Origin: JBAVQS01 sp049694275 | GTDB lineage: Bacteria; Chloroflexota; Anaerolineae; UBA4142; SHND01 | Assembly (NCBI GenBank): GCA_049694275.1 | Contig: JBAVQS010000011.1 | Coordinates: 1-26,851, forward strand | DNA length: 26,851 nucleotides | Direction: 5' to 3' | In this document: positions 9,156-17,337 of the stretch, piece after piece | Numbering within the stretch: position 1 is the stretch's first letter | Layout of the letters: each line of letters opens with the position of its first letter | The notes under the pieces: generated by a model | What the model was told of the DNA's origin: nothing | Databases searched by the model: none | The model's input: only the letters and a program-made list of their open reading frames with translations | Made by a program: the position numbers and the translations under genes

Positions 9156-10316
9156 TTGTCAACCAGCACCGGTTCGGTATCGTTCAAACCGTCTCAAGGC
9201 CACAGGGAGCTTGACCGCCTCCGAAAGGCCGTTTGGCGACTGGCGCGCCTGGTCGAAATCCTGGCAGTCCTGGTCATAGTCTGGCTGCTGGCCGCCCCCC
9301 CGCCAATCCTCGTGACACTGGGCGCGCCCCAGACGGTCTCGACCGTCCATCCCAAGGTTGGGGTGCATACCCGGCTGACGGATGAGCCGGAAGAGTGGAA
9401 GATTCAAAAGACGCTGCAGATGGTCCGGGAGATGGGCGCCCCCTGGGTCGTCGAGTATTTTCCCTGGGACTATATCGAGCACGAAAAGGGGCAGTTCGAT
9501 TGGAGCCATGCCGATACGGTGGTGGACCACGCGCAAGCGCAGGGGCTCCAGGTGATTGCCCGGCTCGGATTCGTCCCCAAATGGGCCCGGCCTCAGGGGA
9601 CGGTGACCAGCTACCTGGATTCGGACCATTACCAAGATTTCGCCGATTTTGTGGCGGCTTTTGCCGAGCATTTCAAGGGGCGGGTGAACGACATCATCAT
9701 CTGGAACGAGCCCAACACGAACTTTGAATGGGGGGAGCGCCCGGTTGATCCGGCAAGCTATGTTCAGTTGCTCAAGGCGGCGTACACTGCCGCCAAGGCC
9801 CGGGTTCCGGGGGTCAAGATTTTAGGGGGTGCGCTGGCGCCCAACCTGGCGCCGCCCAATTCGACCGATACGATGAACGACCTGGAATACCTGGACAAGA
9901 TGTATGCGGCGGGGGCGAAGGATTACATGGACCTGCTCGCCGTGCACGCTTATGGCTGGCAGGCGCCGGCGGAGGAGCCGGCCGCGCCCGAGCGAATCAA
10001 TTTTCGCCGGCCAGAGCTCTTGCACGCCATCATGGCGCGGTACGGGGATGGGGACAAACACGTGATGATTACCGAGGGGGGCTGGAACGATTCGCCGCGT
10101 TGGACCAAGGCGGTGACGCCGCCCCAGCGAATCGCCGACACGCTGCACGCCTACGCCTGGTGCGAGCAGACGAACTGGGTGGATGCGTGCGCGATGTGGG
10201 CCTTTCGCTTTCCCGCGCCGAGCTATTCCTTTAACGACTATTGGACCTTCGTGACGCCGGAATTCGACGTCAAGCCGATTTATTATGAAGTGCAAAAGTA
10301 TACGGCGGGCAAATAA
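9156..10316 (+). CDS. Membrane-anchored clan GH-A glycoside hydrolase (GH5/GH39-like)
   Basis: The 386-residue protein has a short cytoplasmic N-terminus, one transmembrane anchor (about residues 33-55) and an extracytoplasmic (beta/alpha)8-barrel domain. Clan GH-A catalytic residues are visible: acid/base Glu185 in IIWNEPN and nucleophile Glu307 in MITEGGW. His264 in LLAVHAYGW is also typical. This makes it a retaining glycosidase acting on a polysaccharide or glycoside outside the membrane; the substrate cannot be assigned, and GH5, GH39 or a neighbouring family are all possible. The TTG start at 9156 is supported by GAAAGG (9144-9149) 6 nt upstream. It abuts the solute-binding-protein gene with no gap, so the two are co-translated, and it lies just downstream of the phased repeats. 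Confidence 0.85.
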   Translation: MSTSTGSVSFKPSQGHRELDRLRKAVWRLARLVEILAVLVIVWLLAAPPPILVTLGAPQTVSTVHPKVGVHTRLTDEPEEWKIQKTLQMVREMGAPWVVEYFPWDYIEHEKGQFDWSHADTVVDHAQAQGLQVIARLGFVPKWARPQGTVTSYLDSDHYQDFADFVAAFAEHFKGRVNDIIIWNEPNTNFEWGERPVDPASYVQLLKAAYTAAKARVPGVKILGGALAPNLAPPNSTDTMNDLEYLDKMYAAGAKDYMDLLAVHAYGWQAPAEEPAAPERINFRRPELLHAIMARYGDGDKHVMITEGGWNDSPRWTKAVTPPQRIADTLHAYAWCEQTNWVDACAMWAFRFPAPSYSFNDYWTFVTPEFDVKPIYYEVQKYTAGK

Positions 10317-11120
10317 ATGAACAACAGGTCTTTCCGTGTAGGTACCCTGCCCGTCGTTTGCATCGGCCTCGTGATACTCGCCTATCTCGCCTATGCGATT
10401 GTCTTACCGACGCCGACCAAGCCGGACGCGACGTGGACACGAATAAAAGAGACCGGTGTGCTGCGCATCGGGATCGATCCGAGCTTTCCCCCGTTCGCGG
10501 TGGACGACGGCAAAGGGAACCTGTCGGGGTATGATATTGCGCTGGCGCAGGCGCTGGCGCAGCGGTGGGGAGTGCGGATTCAGTATGTCTATACCGGGTT
10601 TGATGGGCTGTATGATGCACTGACCGGTAATCAGTTCGACATGATTTTGTCGGCCCTCCCCTACAATCCGACCAAAACCCAGGATGTCTACTTTACACAC
10701 GATTATTTCAACGGCGGGCCGGTGATTGTCGTGGCCGCGACCGATCAATCGACCCGGTCGCTGTATGACCTGACGGGGCGCTCCGTGGCAGTTGAGCTGG
10801 GGACGGGGGGCGATATATTTGCGCGGCGCTGGCAGAGGCGGCTCGATCTGAATCTGCGAGAGATGAATACGACGACGGAGGCGCTCGAAGCGGTGCAGCG
10901 CGGGCAAGTGGGGGCCGCGATCGTCGATCCGATCTCGTTCTATGATTTCGACCGGGCGCACCCCTCCGCCGGCCGAACGGTCGGCGGGCCGCTGGCCAGA
11001 GAGTCGTACGCGATGGCCGTGCGGCGCGACTCTCCGACGCTCCTGCGAGAGCTGAATGACGCGCTGGACGCGATGATCAGGGATGGGAGTTTACAAGAAC
11101 TACAAAAGAAGTGGTTTTAG
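10317..11120 (+). CDS. Family 3 solute-binding protein with N-terminal membrane anchor
   Basis: The 267-residue protein has a hydrophobic anchor or signal (about residues 11-31) without a lipobox. A type-II periplasmic binding fold (SBP_bac_3) follows, with VLRIGIDPSFPPF (48-60), LSGYDIALAQAL (69-80) and AAIVDP (200-205). Family members bind amino acids or similar ligands for ABC transport or signalling. Aligning to HisJ-like proteins, the ligand-amine aspartate is kept (Asp204), but the alpha-carboxylate-binding arginine position is Lys120 (LPYNPTKTQ), so the ligand may not be a standard amino acid. No ABC permease or ATPase is adjacent. The ATG directly follows the stop of the glycosidase gene, and the transcript ends at a hairpin just downstream. 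Confidence 0.88.
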   Translation: MNNRSFRVGTLPVVCIGLVILAYLAYAIVLPTPTKPDATWTRIKETGVLRIGIDPSFPPFAVDDGKGNLSGYDIALAQALAQRWGVRIQYVYTGFDGLYDALTGNQFDMILSALPYNPTKTQDVYFTHDYFNGGPVIVVAATDQSTRSLYDLTGRSVAVELGTGGDIFARRWQRRLDLNLREMNTTTEALEAVQRGQVGAAIVDPISFYDFDRAHPSAGRTVGGPLARESYAMAVRRDSPTLLRELNDALDAMIRDGSLQELQKKWF

Positions 11121-11122
11121 AC

Positions 11123-11152
11123 GCAATGGGCGAGGATCACCTCGCCCGTTGC
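11123..11152. terminator. Terminator hairpin between convergent genes
   Basis: A 13-bp stem with one G-U pair (GCAATGGGCGAGG at 11123-11135; CCTCGCCCGTTGC at 11140-11152) has a 4-nt loop. It lies 2 nt after the solute-binding-protein stop and 2 nt from the rodA stop. Flanking T runs are short (ATTTAGAG on plus; TCTAAAACC on minus). It is the only candidate terminator for the mre-min-rodA cluster. Confidence 0.75.
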
Positions 11153-11154
11153 AT

Positions 11155-12348
11155 TTAGAGATAGTCGCGGTATTCCGGCGCGGCCTCAACGGGGATTTTT
11201 TGCCTTTTCCGGGGGACCACTTCACTGCGCACGCGGAGCTCGTTATCGTACGACAGGACACTCTCGACAATACCCAACATCATGAGATAAGTAACAAGGG
11301 AACTGCCGCCGGAACTGACAAAGGGGAGCGGAATGCCGGTGACCGGCATCAGGCCCAGGTTCATGCCAAGATTGACGAACGATTGGAAAAAGAGGGCCGC
11401 GGCAAACCCCACGGCGACGAGTCGCCCGTACGCGGAATGGCTGGTCACTGCGGCGCGGAGCAGGCGCACGATGATAAAGACAAATAGGAAAAAGATAAAG
11501 ACCCCGCCCCAAAAGCCCAACTCTTCGCCAATTACGGCAAAGATAAAGTCGGTGTGACGAATCCGAAGATAGCGAAGCTGACTCGTCATGCCGGACCCGA
11601 GGCCCAATCCCCAGATACCGCCTGAACCGATTGCAATCTGCGCCTGGAGGGGATTGTACCCCGAACCGAGAGGGTCGGCGGATGGATTCATAAAGGTCAT
11701 GACGCGATCGCGCTGGTAGGGCTGGAGGGTCAGCCAAACGAGGGGAAGCAGGATGACGCCGATGACGGCAAGCATCAAGAGCCGGCGCCAACTGAGCCCA
11801 GCGGCAATGACCATAACCAGCCAGATGAATCCAAGCACGAGCGCCGTGCCCAAGTCGGGCTGAAGGTAGACCATGCCGATGGGGAGGCCGACAATCGCCA
11901 GCGAAACGGCGAGCGTACGCCACTTGCTCATCTCTTTTTCATGGTCCGCGAAGAATTTCGCCAGGACCAGGACGATGATCAGCTTGGCGGGCTCGGAGGG
12001 CTGAAGCTGAAAGAAACTGAGGTCGATCCAGCGCTGCGCACCGTGGGTAATCTGCCCCAGGATAAAGACGACCGCCAGCAAGCCGATCATCAAGAGATAG
12101 AGGGGGTAGCGAAACGCGGCATAGATGCGATAGTCAAAGGCCGAGAGGCTGAACAACACCACGAGGCCGGCAACCACGTACACGATCTGGCGAAAGGTAA
12201 TATCGTGCAGAAGGTCGCTGGTATCAAAGCCCGGTTTCGTCCCCGTGGTATTGTAGATCATCAGCGTGCCGATGATCATGAGGAGCACGGGGGGAATAAC
12301 CAGCAGCCAATCGAAATGCTGGTAAAACTTTCGTTCTTGTAAAACCAT
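11155..12348 (-). CDS. rodA: RodA, SEDS-family peptidoglycan glycosyltransferase
   Basis: RodA polymerises glycan strands from lipid II in the elongasome, working with PBP2. The 397-residue polytopic protein (about ten transmembrane segments) carries SEDS landmarks: FQLQPSEPAKL, QPDLGTALVLGF with the conserved catalytic Asp, and PVTGIPLPFVSSGGSS near the C-terminus. I place the start at the ATG at 12348, giving MVLQERKFYQHFDW, as in other RodA proteins; a longer reading upstream would run into minE. It begins 1 nt after the minE stop, so translation is coupled. It is the last gene of the cluster. FtsW is the main alternative, but linkage to mreBCD and mrdA favours RodA. Confidence 0.93.
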   Translation of the reverse strand: MVLQERKFYQHFDWLLVIPPVLLMIIGTLMIYNTTGTKPGFDTSDLLHDITFRQIVYVVAGLVVLFSLSAFDYRIYAAFRYPLYLLMIGLLAVVFILGQITHGAQRWIDLSFFQLQPSEPAKLIIVLVLAKFFADHEKEMSKWRTLAVSLAIVGLPIGMVYLQPDLGTALVLGFIWLVMVIAAGLSWRRLLMLAVIGVILLPLVWLTLQPYQRDRVMTFMNPSADPLGSGYNPLQAQIAIGSGGIWGLGLGSGMTSQLRYLRIRHTDFIFAVIGEELGFWGGVFIFFLFVFIIVRLLRAAVTSHSAYGRLVAVGFAAALFFQSFVNLGMNLGLMPVTGIPLPFVSSGGSSLVTYLMMLGIVESVLSYDNELRVRSEVVPRKRQKIPVEAAPEYRDYL

Positions 12349-12349
12349 T

Positions 12350-12685
12350 CTAGTGCTTTTTGCGCTTCTTTTTCGCCGGCGCGGTCGTGCCCGATCCGGG
12401 GACGGCCGCAGCCGCCTCAATCGCCGGGTGCGAAGGGCGCATACCGCGAATCGGAATGTCGGCGACGAGATGGTCGCCGCTCTCTCCACGCTGGGTGGAA
12501 AAGGTCATGCCGTCGCGATCAATATCCAGATGTCGAGAAATAGCGCTGACGATCTCGTCCTGAATCGTCGTCAACATATCGGGCGTCAAGTTGGTGCGGT
12601 CATAAGAGAGGACCACCTTGAGCCGATTCTTTGCGATTTCGGCGGACGAAGCGGAGCGTCCCAGCAATTTATCCAGCCATCCCAT
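12350..12685 (-). CDS. minE: MinE, topological specificity factor of the Min system
   Basis: MinE stimulates MinD ATPase and drives Min patterning so that division occurs at midcell. The N-terminal membrane-targeting helix MGWLDKLLG and the anti-MinCD segment AKNRLKVVLSYDR (residues 19-30 and flanks) are textbook. The dimerisation region (TPDMLTTIQDEIVSAISRHL and the following strand) is intact. The product is 111 residues against about 85-90 in the family. The extra part is an Ala/Pro-rich C-terminal tail ending in the basic cluster KKKRKKH. The start at 12685 has AGAGGG upstream and lies 14 nt after the minD stop. Confidence 0.94.
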   Translation of the reverse strand: MGWLDKLLGRSASSAEIAKNRLKVVLSYDRTNLTPDMLTTIQDEIVSAISRHLDIDRDGMTFSTQRGESGDHLVADIPIRGMRPSHPAIEAAAAVPGSGTTAPAKKKRKKH

Positions 12686-12699
12686 AGTATTAGCACCCT

Positions 12700-13497
12700 C
12701 TAGTCGCCGCGGAACCAACGCGAGACGCGGTCCAGGATGTTATTTGACTCCTGGAATACGCCGAATGGCACGTCCTCGCCGAGGAGGCGCTGTGCAATGC
12801 GTCCATACGCCTGGCCGGCGGGCGTCTTTTCATCAAATGCGACCGGTTGTCCCTTGTTCGTCGACGTGATAATGTTCTCGTCTTCGGGAACGATTCCAAT
12901 GAGATCAATCGAGAGGACTTCGAGGACATCCTCGGTCGCCAGCATATCCCCCCGCTTGACCATCGCGGGGCGCAACCGATTGATAATCAGCTTGGGCGTT
13001 TCTTTTTCCGACGCCTCGACCAGCCCAATGATGCGGTCGGCGTCGCGCACGGCGCTCACCTCAGGGGTGGTCACAATCAGCACGCGGTCGGCGGGGGCCA
13101 GGGCGTTCTTGAATCCCCCTTCAATACCGGCCGGACAATCGATCAAAATAAAATCAAAATCCTTACGCAGGTCGTCGGCCAGTTTCATCATCTGCTCCGG
13201 CTTGACCGCCGACTTGTCACGCGTCTGCGCGGCCGGGAGCATTTGCAGTTCCGGCAGACGTTTATCCTTGATCAATGCCTGACGGAGGCGAGCGCGCCCC
13301 TCGACGACATCGACGATATCATAGACGATGCGGTTCTCCAGGCCGAGCACAACGTCGAGGTTGCGCAGGCCGATATCGGTGTCGACGCAGGCGACGCGTT
13401 TGCCCCGCCGCGCCAGCGCCACTCCGAGGTTGGCAGTGGTCGTGGTTTTGCCCACGCCCCCTTTGCCGGATGTAACAGTAATGACGACGCCAGCCAT
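12700..13497 (-). CDS. minD: MinD, septum-site-determining ATPase
   Basis: MinD is a membrane-cycling ParA/MinD-type ATPase that recruits MinC and is released by MinE. The 265-residue protein has the deviant Walker A GKGGVGKTT (11-19), the switch DTDIGLRNLD (39-48), the Walker B-like FILIDCPAG and a C-terminal amphipathic membrane helix ILDRVSRWF (about 254-262). Length and motifs are standard. It lies 13 nt downstream of minC and 14 nt upstream of minE, giving the order minC-minD-minE. Confidence 0.97.
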   Translation of the reverse strand: MAGVVITVTSGKGGVGKTTTTANLGVALARRGKRVACVDTDIGLRNLDVVLGLENRIVYDIVDVVEGRARLRQALIKDKRLPELQMLPAAQTRDKSAVKPEQMMKLADDLRKDFDFILIDCPAGIEGGFKNALAPADRVLIVTTPEVSAVRDADRIIGLVEASEKETPKLIINRLRPAMVKRGDMLATEDVLEVLSIDLIGIVPEDENIITSTNKGQPVAFDEKTPAGQAYGRIAQRLLGEDVPFGVFQESNNILDRVSRWFRGD

Positions 13498-13510
13498 AAA
13501 ACCTCCCAGC

Positions 13511-14242
13511 CTATTCTTTCGCCTTCCAAGATTCGATCACAATGCGACTCTCGCGCACGCGAGCGACTTCGGCGCCGCGATTGCCCTTGCCCCGGTCATC
13601 AGGCGCGCGAGCGATATGCCCCCCAATCCGCAACTGGGTGGGCGCGAGGGCGAGCGCCCCAACCACGGCACGTTCATTCCCGGAAGCGCCGGCATGGACC
13701 ACGCCGCGCAGTCTGCCCCAGATCACCACATCGCCGCCCGCAATAATCTCGCCGCCCGGGTTGACATCGCCAAGCACAATCACCGTCCCAGGATAGCGGA
13801 TCACCTGACCGGAACGCACCGTGCGCCGCACCAGCGCCGCCTGGACCCAGGGCTCGGGCTCGCGCCCCGCCGGTGTCTCTGCGAGCGGCGCATCTATCGC
13901 GAGCTCGGGCGCGGGTTCAGGCTCAGGTTCCGGCTCAGGCTCCGGCGCAAGCTCTGGTTCGGGAGCAGTCGCCCGTTCGTGAAGCTGCTGGCGCGCGTGC
14001 GATTCAAGCGGCGCCATATCGAACTGCATGTCGTGCTGCGTGAGGAGCCGGCCCAAGTCCGCCAGCTCGGCGCCATTCAAGCTGCGATCGTCGAGCACAA
14101 TCCGCGCGTGCGCGCCGTGGAAAAACTGAGCGGCGCGCGGCCGGTCAAGTTGGGCGGTGAGCTCCGCCAGAATATCGGACCACTCGCCAGCGCCCAGCGA
14201 AATCAACAACCCGTCTTTGGTGCCCTTGAGCGAGACCGCCAT
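13511..14242 (-). CDS. minC: MinC, septum-site-determining inhibitor of FtsZ
   Basis: MinC, carried by MinD, blocks FtsZ assembly away from midcell. The 243-residue protein has an N-terminal FtsZ-inhibiting domain (about 1-80) and a C-terminal beta-helix domain (about 135-225) with VRRTVRSGQVIRYPG, VLGDVNPGGEI and ALALAPTQLRIGGHIARAP, all typical. Between them is an unusually long Glu-Pro repeat linker (about residues 93-113), encoded by 6-bp repeats around 13913-13956. The C-terminal tail is charged. I use the ATG at 14242 (MAVSLKGTKDG); an upstream extension would enter mrdA. It lies 13 nt after the mrdA stop. Confidence 0.93.
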   Translation of the reverse strand: MAVSLKGTKDGLLISLGAGEWSDILAELTAQLDRPRAAQFFHGAHARIVLDDRSLNGAELADLGRLLTQHDMQFDMAPLESHARQQLHERATAPEPELAPEPEPEPEPEPAPELAIDAPLAETPAGREPEPWVQAALVRRTVRSGQVIRYPGTVIVLGDVNPGGEIIAGGDVVIWGRLRGVVHAGASGNERAVVGALALAPTQLRIGGHIARAPDDRGKGNRGAEVARVRESRIVIESWKAKE

Positions 14243-14255
14243 CCTGCTTCCCTGC

Positions 14256-16670
14256 CTATTGCCCTGTTGCAGTAAACACGAGATTGTACTGTTTATACGG
14301 CTGGACATCGACCGCCACGGTCGCGGAATCGACAGGCGTTGTCATGCGCACATACCAGCGAGCCGCGCGGTGAAAATCGACATCGGCAAAATAAAAGGCG
14401 CCGTCCGCGGTCGTGACAACGGTCATGACCGCATTGCCATCCCCCGTATCCATCGTCACCGAGATACCGCCCAATCCGCGCCCGGCCGAATCGACAACCT
14501 TGCCATCCACCACCGGGCGCTCGTGGTCGCCAGCATCCTGTACGGACGAAATATGTCCGACAAAGCGGCGGCTCGGCTGGATCTGCGGCGGCGGCGGCGC
14601 CGTCTGCCCGCCGATACCGGTACCGGTCGCCTGGCTCTTTTCAGGCGGCGGGGGCTTGGCGTTGGGGAGGGCCAGCGGCGCGTTATCCGGAAGATTGAAA
14701 TAGGCGCGCAGAATATCGGCGGCGATGGGCGCGGCTACCTCAGAACCTTCACCGCCATTGTTGACAAAGACGACGACGGCCACTTCGGGTTTGTCATAGG
14801 GCGCAAAGGCCGTGAACCACGCATGGGTTGGCAAATTTCCGTTCACCCGTGGGCCATAGAACTCGGCCGTGCCGGTCTTGCCGGCGACCGCGACCTGCGC
14901 CAGATTCACCTTCCAGGCGGTCCCGTAGGTCACGGCATCGCGCATCCCAGCGCGAACAAGCGCAAAATTCTTGTCGTCAATCTGCAGACGGCGGGTGACC
15001 TGCGGCGAGAGGGTATTGGTCAGCGTTCCCGAGGCATTGACGATCTGCCGGACGAGATGGGGCCGGTAGAGCACCCCGCCGTTGGCGACGATAGCGGTCA
15101 TTCCGACCACCTGCAACGGCGTCGCGAGCACAAAGCCCTGACCGATTGCCATGTTATAGGTATCGCCGGTCACCCAGGCCTCGTTCCAGGTCAGGCGCTT
15201 CCATTTGGGGTCCGGAATCAACCCCGGCCCCTCCCCCGGCAGATCGATGCCGGTTGGGCTTCCGTAGCCGAACTGGCGGGCGTAATCACTTTCCAGCGCC
15301 TGGCCGAGAGGGGTCGTAAAATCCGTATATCCGCCGACAAGTTTGTAAAAGCAGGTATCACAGGATTCGGCGATGGCGCCGCGCAGGGTGAGCGGACCAA
15401 AGCCCGGGCGGAACCAATTGTAAAACGGCTGCGCGAGCCGCTGGTCGTCAGGAAAATATTTATTCGGCACATAGAGGACGCCGGGATCAAACAGCGTCAT
15501 CTTGTCGTCAATCACGCCTTCCTGAAGCGCCCCTGACGCAGCCACCAGCTTGAACACCGAACCGGGCGGGTACTGGCCGCTGATGGCATGATCGACCAGC
15601 GGGCGCGCCGGGTCCTGCGAGAGCGCCTGGTATTGCGGGAGCTTGATGCCTTGCGCAAAGAGATTGTTGTCAAAGGAGGGGAGCGAGACCATCGCCAGAA
15701 TTTCACCATTATTTGGGTTTTCGACAATGGCGACCCCCTGCTGCGCATTCTTGGCCTTCATCCCCTTTTCCAGCGCGGCCTGCACTTTGCGCTGCAGGTC
15801 CACATCAATCGTCAGATAGAGGTTATTGCCCGGCGTTGGCTGGTCTTCGGCGAGGAGGCGCATTTCGGTCCCGTTCACGTCGACCTCGACCTGGCGGCGC
15901 CCCGCCTGGCCGCGTAGTTGATCCTCGTACGTCAATTCGAGCCCGGAGAGGCCGACGAGATCGGTCGGAAGGTACGCGCGGGACTGGTAATCCGAGTACG
16001 TCTCGCGCGGGATATGGCCGACATAGCCGAGCAGGTGCGCGAGCAGGGTTCCTTCCGGGTAATCACGGATCGGGTCCACGTCCACCTTGACCCCGGGAAA
16101 TTCGCTCGACCGCTCCTGGAGCATAAAGGCGATGGGACGCGGAATATTGGTCTTGACAAGGACTGAGGCAAAGGGATCCGTGGAGCGCCCCTGGTCTACC
16201 AATTCAGACAGCCCGGGATTGCGTTTGGGCGAGACATAGCTGCGGGTGACATCACTCGCCAGGCTGCCCAACGGATCGGGGGTATCTGACTCGAGCGTCG
16301 TTTTCATCGGCGCATCGATGAAGCTACTGAGCTTTTTCAATACCTCGTCCTGCCGGTCCTCCGGCAGATCGTTGGGTGTAATCGAAACTTTAAAGGTAGG
16401 CTCGTTCTGAACGAGGATTTTGCCGTTCCGGTCATAGATGACGCCGCGCGGGGCCAGGGTGTTGAGCTCACGGTAGCGTTGGCGCTCGCCGGCTTTGAGG
16501 AAATCCGCACCCTGGACGACCTGGATCTGGTAGAGTTTCAGGACCAGAACGAGAAAGGCGAGCGTCACCAGTATCCCGAACAACCAGATAAAACCGGTCG
16601 GCCGGTGGGGTTCCAGTTCCAGGTCTTGTTCTTGCAAAGCCGCTTGCGGCAATTGATCACGACGATACAT
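14256..16670 (-). CDS. mrdA: Penicillin-binding protein 2 (elongasome transpeptidase) with appended C-terminal beta domain
   Basis: PBP2 cross-links side-wall peptidoglycan with RodA. Motifs, numbered from an upstream in-frame GTG at 16673 (subtract 1 for the ATG at 16670): transmembrane helix about 28-50, dimerisation domain about 70-260, nucleophile Ser372 in GSVFK, SCD (437-439) and KTGT (599-602). The protein is about 804 residues, against roughly 600-700 usually. The excess is a Pro-rich linker (about 671-700) and a C-terminal beta-sandwich-like domain (about 719-800) with VVDGKVVDSAGRGLGGISV, resembling carboxypeptidase-regulatory-like/SdrD B-type domains. A -10 box only 8 nt before the ATG, with no ribosome site, suggests a leaderless mRNA. 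It heads the mrdA-minCDE-rodA segment. Confidence 0.94.
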   Translation of the reverse strand: MYRRDQLPQAALQEQDLELEPHRPTGFIWLFGILVTLAFLVLVLKLYQIQVVQGADFLKAGERQRYRELNTLAPRGVIYDRNGKILVQNEPTFKVSITPNDLPEDRQDEVLKKLSSFIDAPMKTTLESDTPDPLGSLASDVTRSYVSPKRNPGLSELVDQGRSTDPFASVLVKTNIPRPIAFMLQERSSEFPGVKVDVDPIRDYPEGTLLAHLLGYVGHIPRETYSDYQSRAYLPTDLVGLSGLELTYEDQLRGQAGRRQVEVDVNGTEMRLLAEDQPTPGNNLYLTIDVDLQRKVQAALEKGMKAKNAQQGVAIVENPNNGEILAMVSLPSFDNNLFAQGIKLPQYQALSQDPARPLVDHAISGQYPPGSVFKLVAASGALQEGVIDDKMTLFDPGVLYVPNKYFPDDQRLAQPFYNWFRPGFGPLTLRGAIAESCDTCFYKLVGGYTDFTTPLGQALESDYARQFGYGSPTGIDLPGEGPGLIPDPKWKRLTWNEAWVTGDTYNMAIGQGFVLATPLQVVGMTAIVANGGVLYRPHLVRQIVNASGTLTNTLSPQVTRRLQIDDKNFALVRAGMRDAVTYGTAWKVNLAQVAVAGKTGTAEFYGPRVNGNLPTHAWFTAFAPYDKPEVAVVVFVNNGGEGSEVAAPIAADILRAYFNLPDNAPLALPNAKPPPPEKSQATGTGIGGQTAPPPPQIQPSRRFVGHISSVQDAGDHERPVVDGKVVDSAGRGLGGISVTMDTGDGNAVMTVVTTADGAFYFADVDFHRAARWYVRMTTPVDSATVAVDVQPYKQYNLVFTATGQ

Positions 16671-16678
16671 CACGCGCG

Positions 16679-16707
16679 ATTATACTCTAGCCTATTTGAA
16701 GCGGCAA
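16679..16707 (-). promoter_or_regulatory. Promoter of mrdA-minCDE-rodA
   Basis: On the minus strand TTGCCG (16702-16707), a 17-bp spacer and a consensus TATAAT (16679-16684) form a good sigma-70 promoter. Transcription would start at about 16672, essentially at the GTG/ATG start of mrdA, giving a leaderless or nearly leaderless message. The rest of the 16674-16783 gap shows nothing else. Confidence 0.75.
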
Positions 16708-16783
16708 GTGGCAAAAACAGGTAAAAAGTAGACAAGCAGGAGTCGTCTGACCTCTCTGTCTTTCTGTATACCAGTTTCCCTGT

Positions 16784-17281
16784 TTACCACGTTAAACGCG
16801 GGTGCCCGCGCTGGTGGATGCGGCGGAGGGCGGAAAAGATGAATGGCATGAGGAGGGTATTAAAGATGGCGGTGGGCAACACGACACGCGTCAAGAAAGA
16901 TTCCCATACGATCGGGTAGCCAAGCGTCTGCATAGCCGCCGCTTCGAGCACATGATAGATAAAGGTCGCCACCAGAATCGCCGCGAGCGGAATCAAGATA
17001 TTGGCCCGAAAAAAAGTGGTCTCCATGAGGTCGGCCAGCAAGCCGAGCGCGCCCAGCCCCAAGGTTTGCAGGCCAAACGGCACCCCAGAGAGGACGTCCA
17101 GCACCAATCCGCCACCCAGCCCCCAGAGCGTCGCCTCCCCGCCCCCGCGCACAATCCCCCATGCGACGACGATTACCAGGAACAGATCGGGCTTGGCGTC
17201 GCCGGTGGGAAGCAACGGGACCAGCGTGGTCTGTATGACAGCCACCAGGGCAAAGAGGGGGAGCAAAAGATACGGAGACAA
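16784..17281 (-). CDS. mreD: MreD, rod-shape-determining membrane protein
   Basis: MreD is an integral membrane partner of MreC in the elongasome. The 165-residue product has about five to six hydrophobic segments. It carries the family's loose features: a conserved Asp after the first helix (GDAKPDLFLVIVVAWGI), a GLGGGLVLDVLSGVPFG loop, and LLMPFIF near the end. The TTG start at 17281 has AGGA (17289-17292) 7 nt upstream. It follows mreC by 56 nt, a gap holding a short TGCGA/TCGCA inverted repeat of uncertain meaning. Identification rests on position and topology as much as sequence. Confidence 0.88.
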   Translation of the reverse strand: MSPYLLLPLFALVAVIQTTLVPLLPTGDAKPDLFLVIVVAWGIVRGGGEATLWGLGGGLVLDVLSGVPFGLQTLGLGALGLLADLMETTFFRANILIPLAAILVATFIYHVLEAAAMQTLGYPIVWESFLTRVVLPTAIFNTLLMPFIFSALRRIHQRGHPRLTW

Positions 17282-17337
17282 ATGAATTTCCTGATTGCGA
17301 ATTCAATCGCAGTCTATTTACAATTCACAAGCCGGCA

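Noticed and set aside
14157..15536. A 459-codon plus-strand frame opposite mrdA
   Set aside because: Shadow of PBP2; no motif, and composition follows the complement of the real gene.
17292..17310. Short TGCGA/TCGCA inverted repeat between mreC and mreD
   Set aside because: Five-bp arms are too short to support a functional call.
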